NCBI RefSeq assembly: GCF_029323795.1
Contig: NZ_CP119758.1
Location: forward strand, 1,178,001 to 1,242,000
Direction of reading: 5' to 3'
DNA length: 64,000 nucleotides
Origin: Zobellia alginiliquefaciens
GTDB taxonomy: Bacteria > Bacteroidota > Bacteroidia > Flavobacteriales > Flavobacteriaceae
Part shown: piece by piece, positions 1-8,146 of the stretch
Numbering within the stretch: the first letter of the stretch is position 1
How the letters are laid out: the number at the start of each line of letters is the position of its first letter
Made by a program: the position numbers and the translations under genes
The notes under the pieces: model-generated
Database searches by the model: none
Seen by the model: the letters and a program-made list of their open reading frames with translations, nothing else
Told to the model about the DNA's origin: nothing

Positions 1-1584
1 ATTACTTTTAAGAAGTTTTAAGACCAGTGTGTTATTATCAATAATAGGGTTATCAATAGAGCCAGAAACTGTAGTTGCATCTAATCCTCCATTGGCAAAT
101 TCACCTACCTGATATACTTTTCCATTATAGGTATATTGAAATGCAACAGCCAGAACTTCGTCATTGCTTAAACGTTGATTTAACGAAATATAACCCAATT
201 GAGAGTTAAACTGAAAATCCCTACTTAACTCTAATTTTCTAGCATTTTCTAAATACGCATAATCAAACCCTTGGTTAGGCTGGTAACCAGCAACGTTAAA
301 ACCCTGTTCTATAGTTGCTACATCTCTAATACTCTGTGTAAGCGCACCTCCCTTACCTATTTCAGCAGGATCATAATCATTGGCGTTGTTACGAGGCAAT
401 TCATTAGGCTGTCCACTATTTGTATTAAAAAAAGTTCCTGGTGCATTTTGCCCAATTCTGGTTTTGTTCTCTCCGGCCATAAGAGGATCGTATTCACCCA
501 AATCCTGAATACCTACTATGTTACGAACGTTAAGCGTTTGTTGACTACGGTTTGTAACCCAGACCTCTAACCTAGTAATTTGAACTTGACTCCTTATATA
601 AGGATAGTTCACCAATGCCTCATCATAATTATCCCTAAAGTACTGCGCTAAAAAGAAGTGCTTATCCTCATCATACTGTAATGCTGAAACCGAAAACTCA
701 TTTACCGTACCACCACCTTGCGCTACAACCGTGTTATTTTGTGAACGTTGCTCAGAAAAGACCGCTGTAACGGTAGTTTTACCGAATTGAAGCTGTGTTT
801 TAACGCCAAAAAGACTTTGTGCCCCAGTTATTAAAGAACTGTTGAGCGGCATATTTACGTTACCCACTTCTATAGACTGGATAATATCATCCTCTGTAGG
901 TGTATAATCCAGTTTTACAATATTCTGAAAATCAAAAGTTGCTTCAGTATCATAGTTAGCGGTTACTTGCAAACGTTCACCTATTTTACCCAACATACTT
1001 AAACTAATACGCTGATCAAAATCAAAAGAAAGATTAGTACGGTTTCTTGGAGACAAGGAAGGGTTGTCATTCTTTTGCCAAATAACACCTAAATCCATAG
1101 CCACGGAACCTTGAGGAATCACTTCTATGGTATTACCTCCAAAAATAGATTGAAAAAAACTGTTGTTTACATAGAAATTAGGAAGTAAATTTTTTCGGGC
1201 CTCTTCGCTACCTTCTTTTTTACCAGCATAAGCATCTGATTTTTCTTTAAAGTAGTCTTTTATTCCTTCTTGGCGAACCAGCTCGTAATATTGTTCCGGT
1301 GTTAAAATAACAGGGTACCCAATATCAAAATCACCTACCTTTTCAGAATAGATGTACATATTAAGATTTGGGTCGTATTCGTATTTAGAAACGATACTTT
1401 CCGGGTTTTCCATTTTGAGCTTACCCAAAGAAAAACCGGTTTTTACGGAATCCACTTCTTGCTCTTCCCTATCTTCATTTTCTGTTTCTTGAGCATACGA
1501 TATACCGGAGGAAACGAGCAAAAATAAAAATAGGAGTGTAAGCTTAAATGGTGATTTAAGTAATAGTTTGGCCCCTGTTTTCAA
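1..1584 (-). CDS. sprA: SprA, outer-membrane translocon of type IX secretion (N-terminal part)
   Basis: This is the first 528 codons of SprA (Sov in Porphyromonas), the very large outer-membrane beta-barrel through which type IX secretion cargo leaves the cell; it is also needed for gliding in flavobacteria. The gene runs off the left edge, and the family is roughly 2,400 residues, so about three quarters is missing. The start is read as TTG at 1584: an in-frame TAA lies seven codons upstream, and the first ATG would delete the signal peptide (hydrophobic run ending in SYAQ, about residues 14-31). Recognisable family segments include GSVAMDLGVIWQKNDNPS and LSFDFDQRISLSMLGKIGERLQV. The start lies just after the ruvA stop, so the two are probably cotranscribed. 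This ruvA-sprA order is common in flavobacteria. Confidence 0.93.
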   Translation of the reverse strand, partial: MKTGAKLLLKSPFKLTLLFLFLLVSSGISYAQETENEDREEQEVDSVKTGFSLGKLKMENPESIVSKYEYDPNLNMYIYSEKVGDFDIGYPVILTPEQYYELVRQEGIKDYFKEKSDAYAGKKEGSEEARKNLLPNFYVNNSFFQSIFGGNTIEVIPQGSVAMDLGVIWQKNDNPSLSPRNRTNLSFDFDQRISLSMLGKIGERLQVTANYDTEATFDFQNIVKLDYTPTEDDIIQSIEVGNVNMPLNSSLITGAQSLFGVKTQLQFGKTTVTAVFSEQRSQNNTVVAQGGGTVNEFSVSALQYDEDKHFFLAQYFRDNYDEALVNYPYIRSQVQITRLEVWVTNRSQQTLNVRNIVGIQDLGEYDPLMAGENKTRIGQNAPGTFFNTNSGQPNELPRNNANDYDPAEIGKGGALTQSIRDVATIEQGFNVAGYQPNQGFDYAYLENARKLELSRDFQFNSQLGYISLNQRLSNDEVLAVAFQYTYNGKVYQVGEFANGGLDATTVSGSIDNPIIDNNTLVLKLLKSN

Positions 1585-1589
1585 ACTTG

Positions 1590-2171
1590 TTATAAATTTT
1601 TAAGCGCAAGTTTAATAATGTTCTCTACGCTGAGCGAGGGGTCTTGGATAAGTACTTTGTCTACTACCTTTTCGGCGGATCTTCTTACAAAGCCAAGAAC
1701 CTCTAAAGCAGATAACGCTTCTTCTTTATTTGTATTGTTCGCAGGAGCGGAAACTTCACCTATATCGTAAACTTTTAAAATCTTATCCCTAAGGTCTAGA
1801 ATTACACGTTGGGCCGTTTTAGCTCCTATACCTTTAATAGATTGAATTGTGGGCACATCTCCATTAGCAATCGCATCTCTGATCTGGGCAGGTTCCAATG
1901 AAGAAAGCATGGTTCTTGCCGTACTTGAACCAATACCCGAAACAGATAACAAAAGACGAAAAATCTCACGTTCTGACCGTTCTGCAAAACCAAACAAAGT
2001 GTGTGAATCTTCTTTTACCTGAAGATGGGTGAACAAACTAATATTCTCTGAATCACCAACCTTAGAAAAGGTGTTTAAAGAAATATTGACAAAATAACCA
2101 ACTCCTGAACATTCAATTACAACGTAAGTTGGGTTTTTCTCTACAAGTTTTCCTTTAAGATGAGTGATCAT
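1590..2171 (-). CDS. ruvA: Holliday junction branch-migration protein RuvA
   Basis: RuvA binds four-way Holliday junctions as a tetramer and loads the RuvB motor for branch migration during recombinational repair. At 193 residues it has the usual length and domain order: an OB fold (about 1-63, beginning MITHLKGKLVEKNPTYVVIE), two helix-hairpin-helix motifs (LLSVSGIGSSTARTML and IQSIKGIGAKTAQRVIL, about 89-133), and a small C-terminal helical domain that contacts RuvB (about 145-193). ATG at 2171 is the only start giving a full OB fold. It lies downstream of maeB, separated by a hairpin, and directly upstream of sprA. Its partner ruvB is nearly 5 kb upstream on the same strand, not adjacent. 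Confidence 0.97.
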   Translation of the reverse strand: MITHLKGKLVEKNPTYVVIECSGVGYFVNISLNTFSKVGDSENISLFTHLQVKEDSHTLFGFAERSEREIFRLLLSVSGIGSSTARTMLSSLEPAQIRDAIANGDVPTIQSIKGIGAKTAQRVILDLRDKILKVYDIGEVSAPANNTNKEEALSALEVLGFVRRSAEKVVDKVLIQDPSLSVENIIKLALKNL

Positions 2172-2200
2172 GTTCGAGGTGGTTTTTTTGGGGTTACATT

Positions 2201-2221
2201 GTCCGGCCGATCCGACCGGAC
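2201..2221 (-). other. Intergenic hairpin between maeB and ruvA
   Basis: In the direction of transcription this forms an 8-bp GC-rich stem (GTCCGGTC with GGCCGGAC, one G-T pair) around a 5-base loop. No T-run follows, so it is not a standard intrinsic terminator. It could protect the maeB 3' end or mark an RNA processing site within a maeB-ruvA-sprA transcript. That role is inference. Confidence 0.5.
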
Positions 2222-2228
2222 TAAACTA

Positions 2229-4526
2229 TTATTTGACCTCTGTCTTGGCCTTTCTTCTTTTTTCTCTTTCTTGGGCGTCAATAACGGCAACTGCGGTCAT
2301 ATTCACCATTTCATCAACACTGGCACCTAGTTGAAGAATATGAACGGATCTTCTAAGTCCAACCATTATGGGACCAATACTATCCGCTTGATTCAATTCT
2401 TTCAAAAGCTTATAAGTGATGTTCGCAGACTCTAAATTCGGAAAAATCAAGGTATTCACTTTTTTACCCGCCAATTTAGAAAACGGAAACTGACTCTGAA
2501 GCAATTCTTTATTCAGCGCAAAATCTGTTTGAATCTCCCCATCTACAATAAGACCAGGGTTACTCTCGTGCAAAATATGAACTGCTTCTCTTACCTTTTT
2601 TGCATGAGGATGGCTAGATGAACCAAAATTGGCATAAGACAATAAGGCCATTACCGGCTCATAACCAAAAGTAGATGCTACATTAGCTGCATTTTGAGCA
2701 ATTTCTGCAATCTCCTCTGCATTTGGGTCGATATTAATAGAAGTATCCGCCAAAAATAATGGACCTCTATCCGTTATCATGATATTTACAGTCGAGACTT
2801 TCTTTACATTTGAAGCTCTACCGATAACTTCAAGAATAGGCTTCACTACCGTTGGATATGCTCTTGAGTATCCTGAGATCATTCCATCGGCATCACCTTC
2901 CAATACCATCATAGCGCCAAAATAGTTACGCTCCCGCATTCTTATCTTCGCACTATAAAGTGTGGTTCCACTGCGCTTTCGACTTTCCCAAAACTTGGTT
3001 GCATAGCGAATATGCTTCTCATCAAACTCTTTTGATGTGGGATCTACAATTTCAATTTCAGCATCAAAGTCCAATTCTTTTTTTAACTCTAGGATAATTT
3101 CCTTTCGCCCTAAAAGAATAGGTTCCGCAATACCTTCTTCATGAACAATTTGCGCAGCTTTCAGCACATCAAGATGATCAGCCTCAGCAAAAACAATTCG
3201 TTTTTTACTCATTTTGGCACGGTTGTGCAACAAGCGCACTACCTTATTATCATTACCCGAACGCTGTAGAAGCTCTTCTTTATACCGGTCCCAATCGTCA
3301 ATAGGACTTTTCGCCACTCCACTATCCATAGCAGCTTTCGCTACCGCAGGTGGTATTTCGGAAATTAACCGTTGATCAAAAGGTTTTGGAATGATATATT
3401 CTTTGCCAAAAGTCAACCTTGTTTCACCATACGCGATATTCACCTGCTCCGGAACCGGTTGTTTGGTAAGTTCTGCCAATGCCTTAACGGCAGCCATTTT
3501 CATTTCTTCGTTAATAGCGGTAGCCCGTACATCAAGAGCTCCCCTAAAAATAAAAGGAAAACCTAAAACATTATTCACTTGATTGGGATGATCGGAACGG
3601 CCCGTTGCCATTATAATATCCTTACGAGTTTTTATGGCCAAATCATACGCCACTTCTGGATCAGGATTGGCCATTGCAAAAACAATAGGATTTTTTGCCA
3701 TGGACTGTAACATTTCCGCAGAAACAATACCAGCAATAGAAAGTCCAATAAAAACATCGGCATCTACCATTGCCTCTGCAAGAGTATCTATTTTTCTATC
3801 CGTAGCAAATTCCGCTTTGGAAGCAGATAGGTTTTCAGCATCTTTTCTAATAACACCTTTACTGTCCAGCATGACAATATTTTCAGCTTTCGCTCCAAAT
3901 GCCTTATATAATTTGGTACAAGAAACAGCGGCAGCTCCAGCCCCACTTATAACTATGCGTACCTCTTCTATTTTCTTTTCGGACAATTCAAGTGCATTCA
4001 ACAATGCAGCTGCGGAAATTATAGCGGTACCATGCTGGTCATCATGCATTACAGGAATATCAAGCTCCTCTTTTAGTCTTCTTTCAATTTCAAAAGCTTC
4101 GGGCGCCTTAATATCTTCCAGGTTAATGCCTCCAAAAGTGGGCGCTATCATTTTTACGGTCTGTACGAACTCATCTACATTTTCCGTATTCACCTCTATA
4201 TCAATCCCATCTATATCCGCAAAAATCTTAAAAAGTAGACCTTTACCCTCCATTACAGGCTTTGAGGCTTCAGGTCCAATATTTCCCAAGCCTAAGACAG
4301 CAGTTCCGTTTGAAATAACGGCAACTAAATTACCTTTTGAAGTATATTTATAAGCGTTGTCTTTATCTTTTGCTATTTCAAGGCAAGGTTCCGCAACACC
4401 TGGGGAGTAGGCCAAGGCCAAATCACGTTGTGTAGCATATGGTTTAGTAGGAACTATTTTTATTTTTCCTGGCTGAGGTTTAGCATGATATATTAACGCT
4501 TCCCTTCTCAGTTTTTGATTGCCCAT
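2229..4526 (-). CDS. maeB: NADP-dependent malic enzyme with C-terminal phosphotransacetylase-like domain
   Basis: MaeB decarboxylates malate to pyruvate with reduction of NADP, linking the TCA cycle to pyruvate and supplying NADPH. The 765 residues match the large MaeB type. The N-terminal malic enzyme domain carries YSPGVAEPC and GTAVLGLGNIGP (about 40-85). The VMHDDQHGTAIISAAALLNA segment and a Rossmann motif (VISGAGAAA, about 193-201) complete the catalytic half. From about residue 430 to the end there is a PTA/PTB-like domain, which in studied MaeB proteins is regulatory and not catalytic. A clean TAnnTTTG box lies 22 nt upstream of the ATG, so the gene probably has its own promoter. ruvA and sprA follow downstream. 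Confidence 0.95.
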   Translation of the reverse strand: MGNQKLRREALIYHAKPQPGKIKIVPTKPYATQRDLALAYSPGVAEPCLEIAKDKDNAYKYTSKGNLVAVISNGTAVLGLGNIGPEASKPVMEGKGLLFKIFADIDGIDIEVNTENVDEFVQTVKMIAPTFGGINLEDIKAPEAFEIERRLKEELDIPVMHDDQHGTAIISAAALLNALELSEKKIEEVRIVISGAGAAAVSCTKLYKAFGAKAENIVMLDSKGVIRKDAENLSASKAEFATDRKIDTLAEAMVDADVFIGLSIAGIVSAEMLQSMAKNPIVFAMANPDPEVAYDLAIKTRKDIIMATGRSDHPNQVNNVLGFPFIFRGALDVRATAINEEMKMAAVKALAELTKQPVPEQVNIAYGETRLTFGKEYIIPKPFDQRLISEIPPAVAKAAMDSGVAKSPIDDWDRYKEELLQRSGNDNKVVRLLHNRAKMSKKRIVFAEADHLDVLKAAQIVHEEGIAEPILLGRKEIILELKKELDFDAEIEIVDPTSKEFDEKHIRYATKFWESRKRSGTTLYSAKIRMRERNYFGAMMVLEGDADGMISGYSRAYPTVVKPILEVIGRASNVKKVSTVNIMITDRGPLFLADTSINIDPNAEEIAEIAQNAANVASTFGYEPVMALLSYANFGSSSHPHAKKVREAVHILHESNPGLIVDGEIQTDFALNKELLQSQFPFSKLAGKKVNTLIFPNLESANITYKLLKELNQADSIGPIMVGLRRSVHILQLGASVDEMVNMTAVAVIDAQEREKRRKAKTEVK

Positions 4527-4548
4527 AGGTCATTAGGTTTTAAGAGAA

Positions 4549-4556
4549 CAAATTTA
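4549..4556 (-). promoter_or_regulatory. Promoter -7 box for maeB
   Basis: Read on the minus strand this is TAAATTTG, an exact match to the Bacteroidota -7 consensus TAnnTTTG, placed 22 nt before the maeB ATG. No TTG is seen at the expected 18-20 nt upstream, so only half of the consensus is supported. Confidence 0.5.
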
Positions 4557-4636
4557 AGGGTATTCTTCGGATATTTGTAGCGGGTTTAGCGTATATATTT
4601 CCAAGAATCTACAAGAGATCTATATGTAAAACCTAA

Positions 4637-5962
4637 CTACTCTATATTCTCCTTTTTACCCTCCTTTACATTCAACCGCAAAGAAAGAACAGCAGCAAGA
4701 ACAAAAAACACCCCAGCAAACAAAATAGCGTTAACGGCATTACCCCCAAGAAGATTTTTAAAAATAGGCCCAAAAGTAAGTGTCTCAATCCCCATAGGAA
4801 TAACGATCATCATATTTAAAATACCCATATACACTCCCCGTCTATCTTGAGGAACAATCTTGGACACCATAGTATAAGGGATACCCATCATAGCCGCCCA
4901 ACCTACACCGAACAGAACCATGGGAAACAATACAGTAATAGGGTCTGAAATATATGGTATGGAAAAAAGTGCCAGACCTGTACCCAATAAACTTGCCGCG
5001 TAGACCTTTTTACTCCCGAATTTAAGAGCCAATGGCACCAATGCCAATGCCACCACCATAGTAGTAATATTATAGGTAGTACTCATTTTTGCCGATTGCG
5101 CTGCAGCTTGAGAAAGATCAAAACCCATAGTATTCATAAACAAAGGCGTAATGAACTGCCAATACACAAAAAGTGCATACCATTGAAAAAGATAGACTGC
5201 AGAGAGTTTCCACATAAAAGATGGCATTTCTTTGACCGCCTTTGATATTTCAACAAAAGGCATATTAAAACGCTGAACAAAAGAAAGGACCTTATGGGCC
5301 TCAATCTCTTTAAGCTCTTCTTCCGAAGGCGGTATTTCCGGGGTTTTTAGTACGGACCACAGAATAGTAGCTACCGATAAAAATGCACCGATAAAAAAGG
5401 AATAATACAACCATTTTGGAATGGAACCTGCTACATCAACCACATCCTCTACACTAAACCAATCTTGAAACAAAAAGATGGAGGCGTTAGCCAGTACTAT
5501 ACCCGCACCAACAAATAAACTTTGCATTTGATAACCAAGGCTCAATTGCTTTTCCGGCAATTTATCCCCTACGAAAGCACGATATGGTTCCATAGCCATA
5601 TTATTGCCTACATCTAAAATCCATAATAGACCGACTGCGAACCATAATGCCGGACTCAAAGGAAAAGCAAACAAACAAAGACTACCTATAATGGCGCCTA
5701 TTAAAAAGAAAGGTTTACGCCTACCAAACCTAGGTGACCACGTCTTATCGGAAATTGCTCCAATAATGGGTTGAACAATTAATCCGGTAACTGGGCCAGC
5801 AATATTTAAAATGGGAAGCATATCTTCCGCAGCACCCAAAAAAAGAAAAACAGGGTTTATGGCTGTTTGCTGTAAGCCAAAACTGAATTGAATGCCCAAA
5901 AAGCCCACATTCATATTAAAAATCTGCCAAAAAGTTAAGCTAGGTTTTTTTATCAAGTTCAT
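4637..5962 (-). CDS. MFS transporter, SLC45/sucrose-maltose type
   Basis: A 441-residue polytopic inner-membrane protein with about 12 predicted helices, probably a proton-coupled disaccharide or related sugar carrier. The family assignment rests on the loop between helices 2 and 3 (SDKTWSPRFGRRKPFFLIGA), the segment DVGNNMAMEPYRAFVGDKLP in helix 4 and its loop, and a repeat-related motif in the second half (SKIVPQDRRGVYMGILN). These are typical of plant SUT / SLC45-like bacterial carriers. There is no SusC/SusD pair or glycoside hydrolase next to it, so the substrate cannot be inferred from context. It sits alone between queG and maeB with about 110-120 nt on each side, suggesting separate transcription. 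Confidence 0.82.
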   Translation of the reverse strand: MNLIKKPSLTFWQIFNMNVGFLGIQFSFGLQQTAINPVFLFLGAAEDMLPILNIAGPVTGLIVQPIIGAISDKTWSPRFGRRKPFFLIGAIIGSLCLFAFPLSPALWFAVGLLWILDVGNNMAMEPYRAFVGDKLPEKQLSLGYQMQSLFVGAGIVLANASIFLFQDWFSVEDVVDVAGSIPKWLYYSFFIGAFLSVATILWSVLKTPEIPPSEEELKEIEAHKVLSFVQRFNMPFVEISKAVKEMPSFMWKLSAVYLFQWYALFVYWQFITPLFMNTMGFDLSQAAAQSAKMSTTYNITTMVVALALVPLALKFGSKKVYAASLLGTGLALFSIPYISDPITVLFPMVLFGVGWAAMMGIPYTMVSKIVPQDRRGVYMGILNMMIVIPMGIETLTFGPIFKNLLGGNAVNAILFAGVFFVLAAVLSLRLNVKEGKKENIE

Positions 5963-6082
5963 TAGAAGTCGGTTTTGGTATAAAAACTACCTAACAAGAT
6001 AGGGTAATAAATCTTCGACAAGAAAAACTTTGCGATAAAATATGAAAGATACCGAACTCTAACGTTTTCGACAGAAGGTCTA

Positions 6083-7003
6083 TTATTTCAAAAAATTGAT
6101 ATTCCGCTGTAAACCTGAAAATTTAGTTCTTTTTACAGCTGATTTTTGAAACACTTTTTTAAACACATATTCCGTAATTTCCTCCCAATCCTTTTTGGAC
6201 ATCGAAAGAAGTTCAGGGTGTGGATTGAACAAAGGTTCTTGGTGCGGTTTTGAAAAACGGTTCCACGGACACACATCTTGACAAACATCGCAACCAAATG
6301 CCCAATCATCAAACTTGCCTTCAAACTCCGTAGGGATTTCATTTTTTAGCTCAATCGTAAAGTAGGAAATGCATTTACTCCCGTCTACCACGTAAGGTTC
6401 AACAATGGCCTCCGTAGGGCATGCATCTATACAAGCGGTACAGGTTCCGCAATGATCCGTAACCCTATTGTCATATTCCAACTCCAGATCCACAATGAGT
6501 TCCGCTATAAAATAGAAAGACCCAACCTTTTGGGTTAACAAATTGCTGTGCTTTCCTATCCATCCCAATCCGCTTTTCGCCGCCCATGCCTTATCCAAAA
6601 CAGGTGCGGAATCTACAAAAGCCCTTCCTCCTACTTCACCAATATTCTCAGATATGAAATCCTGTAGCTGGCGTAATTTAGATTTGATGACGTGGTGATA
6701 ATCTTGCCCATAGGCATACTTAGAAATTTTGTAAGTGTCTTCCTCCTGTGTTTCTTCAGGGTAATAATTAAGTAATAAAGAGATAACAGATTTAGCTCCA
6801 TCTACCAACAAACGCGGATCCAAGCGTTTATCAAAATGGTTGGCCATGTATGACATTTCACCATGCATGTTATTGTTCAGCCATTTTTCAAGTCTGGGTG
6901 CTTCTTCTTCTAAAAAATCTGCTTTGGAAATACCACAAGACAAAAAACCGAGGCGTTTGGCTTCGGTTTTTATAAGTTCTGAATATTTCTCTTTGGAATT
7001 CAT
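6083..7003 (-). CDS. queG: Epoxyqueuosine reductase QueG
   Basis: QueG reduces epoxyqueuosine to queuosine in the wobble position of tRNAs with GUN anticodons, using cobalamin and two [4Fe-4S] clusters. The cluster ligands are visible: C185, C188, C191 and C195 ([12 protein letters not shown]), and C211, C238, C241 and C245 ([11 protein letters not shown]). The catalytic-loop segment [13 protein letters not shown], with D131, is present. At 306 residues it is the short form lacking the C-terminal HEAT-like extension of some homologues; the ending [11 protein letters not shown] is typical of that form. It begins 1 nt after the ruvB stop, so it is cotranscribed with ruvB. Confidence 0.95.
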   Translation of the reverse strand: MNSKEKYSELIKTEAKRLGFLSCGISKADFLEEEAPRLEKWLNNNMHGEMSYMANHFDKRLDPRLLVDGAKSVISLLLNYYPEETQEEDTYKISKYAYGQDYHHVIKSKLRQLQDFISENIGEVGGRAFVDSAPVLDKAWAAKSGLGWIGKHSNLLTQKVGSFYFIAELIVDLELEYDNRVTDHCGTCTACIDACPTEAIVEPYVVDGSKCISYFTIELKNEIPTEFEGKFDDWAFGCDVCQDVCPWNRFSKPHQEPLFNPHPELLSMSKKDWEEITEYVFKKVFQKSAVKRTKFSGLQRNINFLK

Positions 7004-7004
7004 A

Positions 7005-8027
7005 TTAAAACAACCCAGGTTGTACGCCTCCTTTGAGCTTTCCTAGGTGTTTGTACGCCAAATCCGTGACTTCCCGCCCTCGTGGTGTTCGCATAATAAA
7101 ACCCTGTTGTATCAAAAAAGGTTCATAAACCTCTTCAATAGTTTCTGAGCTTTCCGAAACTGCTGTCGCCAAAGTGGTAATTCCTACAGGCCCTCCTTTA
7201 AATTTATCTATAATGGTAGTTAGAATCTTATTATCCATTTCATCCAGTCCGTGCGCATCAACATTTAGCGCCTTTAGACTAAATTTTGAAATTTCAATAT
7301 CTATACTTCCATTCCCCTTAATTTGAGCAAAATCCCGAACTCTTCTCAAAAGCGAGTTACAAATTCTTGGCGTCCCCCTACTTCTACCGGCAATCTCAAT
7401 GGCTGCATCTTGGCTAATTGGAACTTTCAAAATTTCGGCACTGCGCTCTACAATGGTTGAAAGCAACTCAGTGGAATAATATTGTAAACGGCTTTGAATT
7501 CCAAAACGTGCCCGCATTGGGGCTGTAAGCAACCCTGAACGGGTGGTAGCGCCAATGAGCGTAAACGGATTTAAATTAATCTGTACCGAACGGGCATTTG
7601 GACCCGACTCGATCATAATATCAATCTTATAATCCTCCATTGCGGAATAGAGATATTCCTCTACAATAGGACTCAACCGATGAATTTCATCAATAAAAAG
7701 TACATCCCGCTCATCTAAATTTGTAAGCAGACCTGCCAAATCTCCGGGTTTGTCCAGAACCGGACCTGAAGTAATTTTGATTCCAACCCCTAATTCACTT
7801 GCCAGAATATGTGCCAAAGTGGTCTTACCCAATCCTGGAGGTCCGTGAAACAACGTGTGATCCAGCGCCTCCCCTCTTTGATTGGCAGCTTCCACAAAAA
7901 CTTTGAGGTTTTCCAATACCTGCTCTTGCCCCGTAAAGTCGTCAAAACTTATGGGACGTAAAGCTTTTTCTATATCAAATTCTTCTGGTGTGAAGTTTTC
8001 ACCTTCGGCGTCTAAGTACTCATTCAT
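7005..8027 (-). CDS. ruvB: Holliday junction branch-migration ATPase RuvB
   Basis: RuvB is the hexameric AAA+ motor that drives branch migration with RuvA. The 340 residues contain Walker A (GPPGLGKT, 62-69), Walker B ([10 protein letters not shown], about 109-118), the sensor/arginine-finger region ([18 protein letters not shown]) and the C-terminal winged helix ([17 protein letters not shown]). The ATG at 8027 lies 8 nt downstream of a TATCTTTG promoter box, which fits this start. queG follows after 1 nt. The gene is divergent from the acyl-CoA dehydrogenase gene. Confidence 0.97.
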   Translation of the reverse strand: MNEYLDAEGENFTPEEFDIEKALRPISFDDFTGQEQVLENLKVFVEAANQRGEALDHTLFHGPPGLGKTTLAHILASELGVGIKITSGPVLDKPGDLAGLLTNLDERDVLFIDEIHRLSPIVEEYLYSAMEDYKIDIMIESGPNARSVQINLNPFTLIGATTRSGLLTAPMRARFGIQSRLQYYSTELLSTIVERSAEILKVPISQDAAIEIAGRSRGTPRICNSLLRRVRDFAQIKGNGSIDIEISKFSLKALNVDAHGLDEMDNKILTTIIDKFKGGPVGITTLATAVSESSETIEEVYEPFLIQQGFIMRTPRGREVTDLAYKHLGKLKGGVQPGLF

Positions 8028-8034
8028 ATCAAAA

Positions 8035-8042
8035 CAAAGATA
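8035..8042 (-). promoter_or_regulatory. Promoter -7 box for ruvB-queG
   Basis: On the minus strand this reads TATCTTTG, an exact TAnnTTTG match, with 7 nt between it and the ruvB ATG. No matching -33 TTG is seen at standard spacing. It implies a very short 5' leader. Confidence 0.45.
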
Positions 8043-8087
8043 ACAGAAAAAGAATCAAGCCCACTATACTTCATGACGCTAATATGA

Positions 8088-8126
8088 CGTTTTGAAGATG
8101 GTTAAAAGCCATATCGTTTTGAAGAT
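8088..8126 (+). repeat. 12-bp direct repeat pair upstream of the acyl-CoA dehydrogenase gene
   Basis: The sequence CGTTTTGAAGAT occurs twice without mismatch (8088-8099 and 8115-8126), with a 27-nt period. A shorter ATGACG motif is also repeated at 8073-8078 and 8084-8089. The copies lie in the ruvB/acyl-CoA dehydrogenase divergent region, just before the latter's start. They could be paired operator sites for a regulator of fatty-acid use; that is inference. Confidence 0.55.
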
Positions 8127-8146
8127 AATTTTCGTAAATTCATTCT

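Noticed and set aside
271-570. 99-residue frame opposite sprA
   Set aside because: The minus strand here encodes recognisable SprA; the plus-strand frame has no features of a real gene.
3634-4353. 239-residue open frame opposite maeB
   Set aside because: It is the antisense shadow of the conserved malic enzyme domain; it has no start context, no domain, and biased composition (Ser/Ile/Ala) typical of a reverse-frame artefact.
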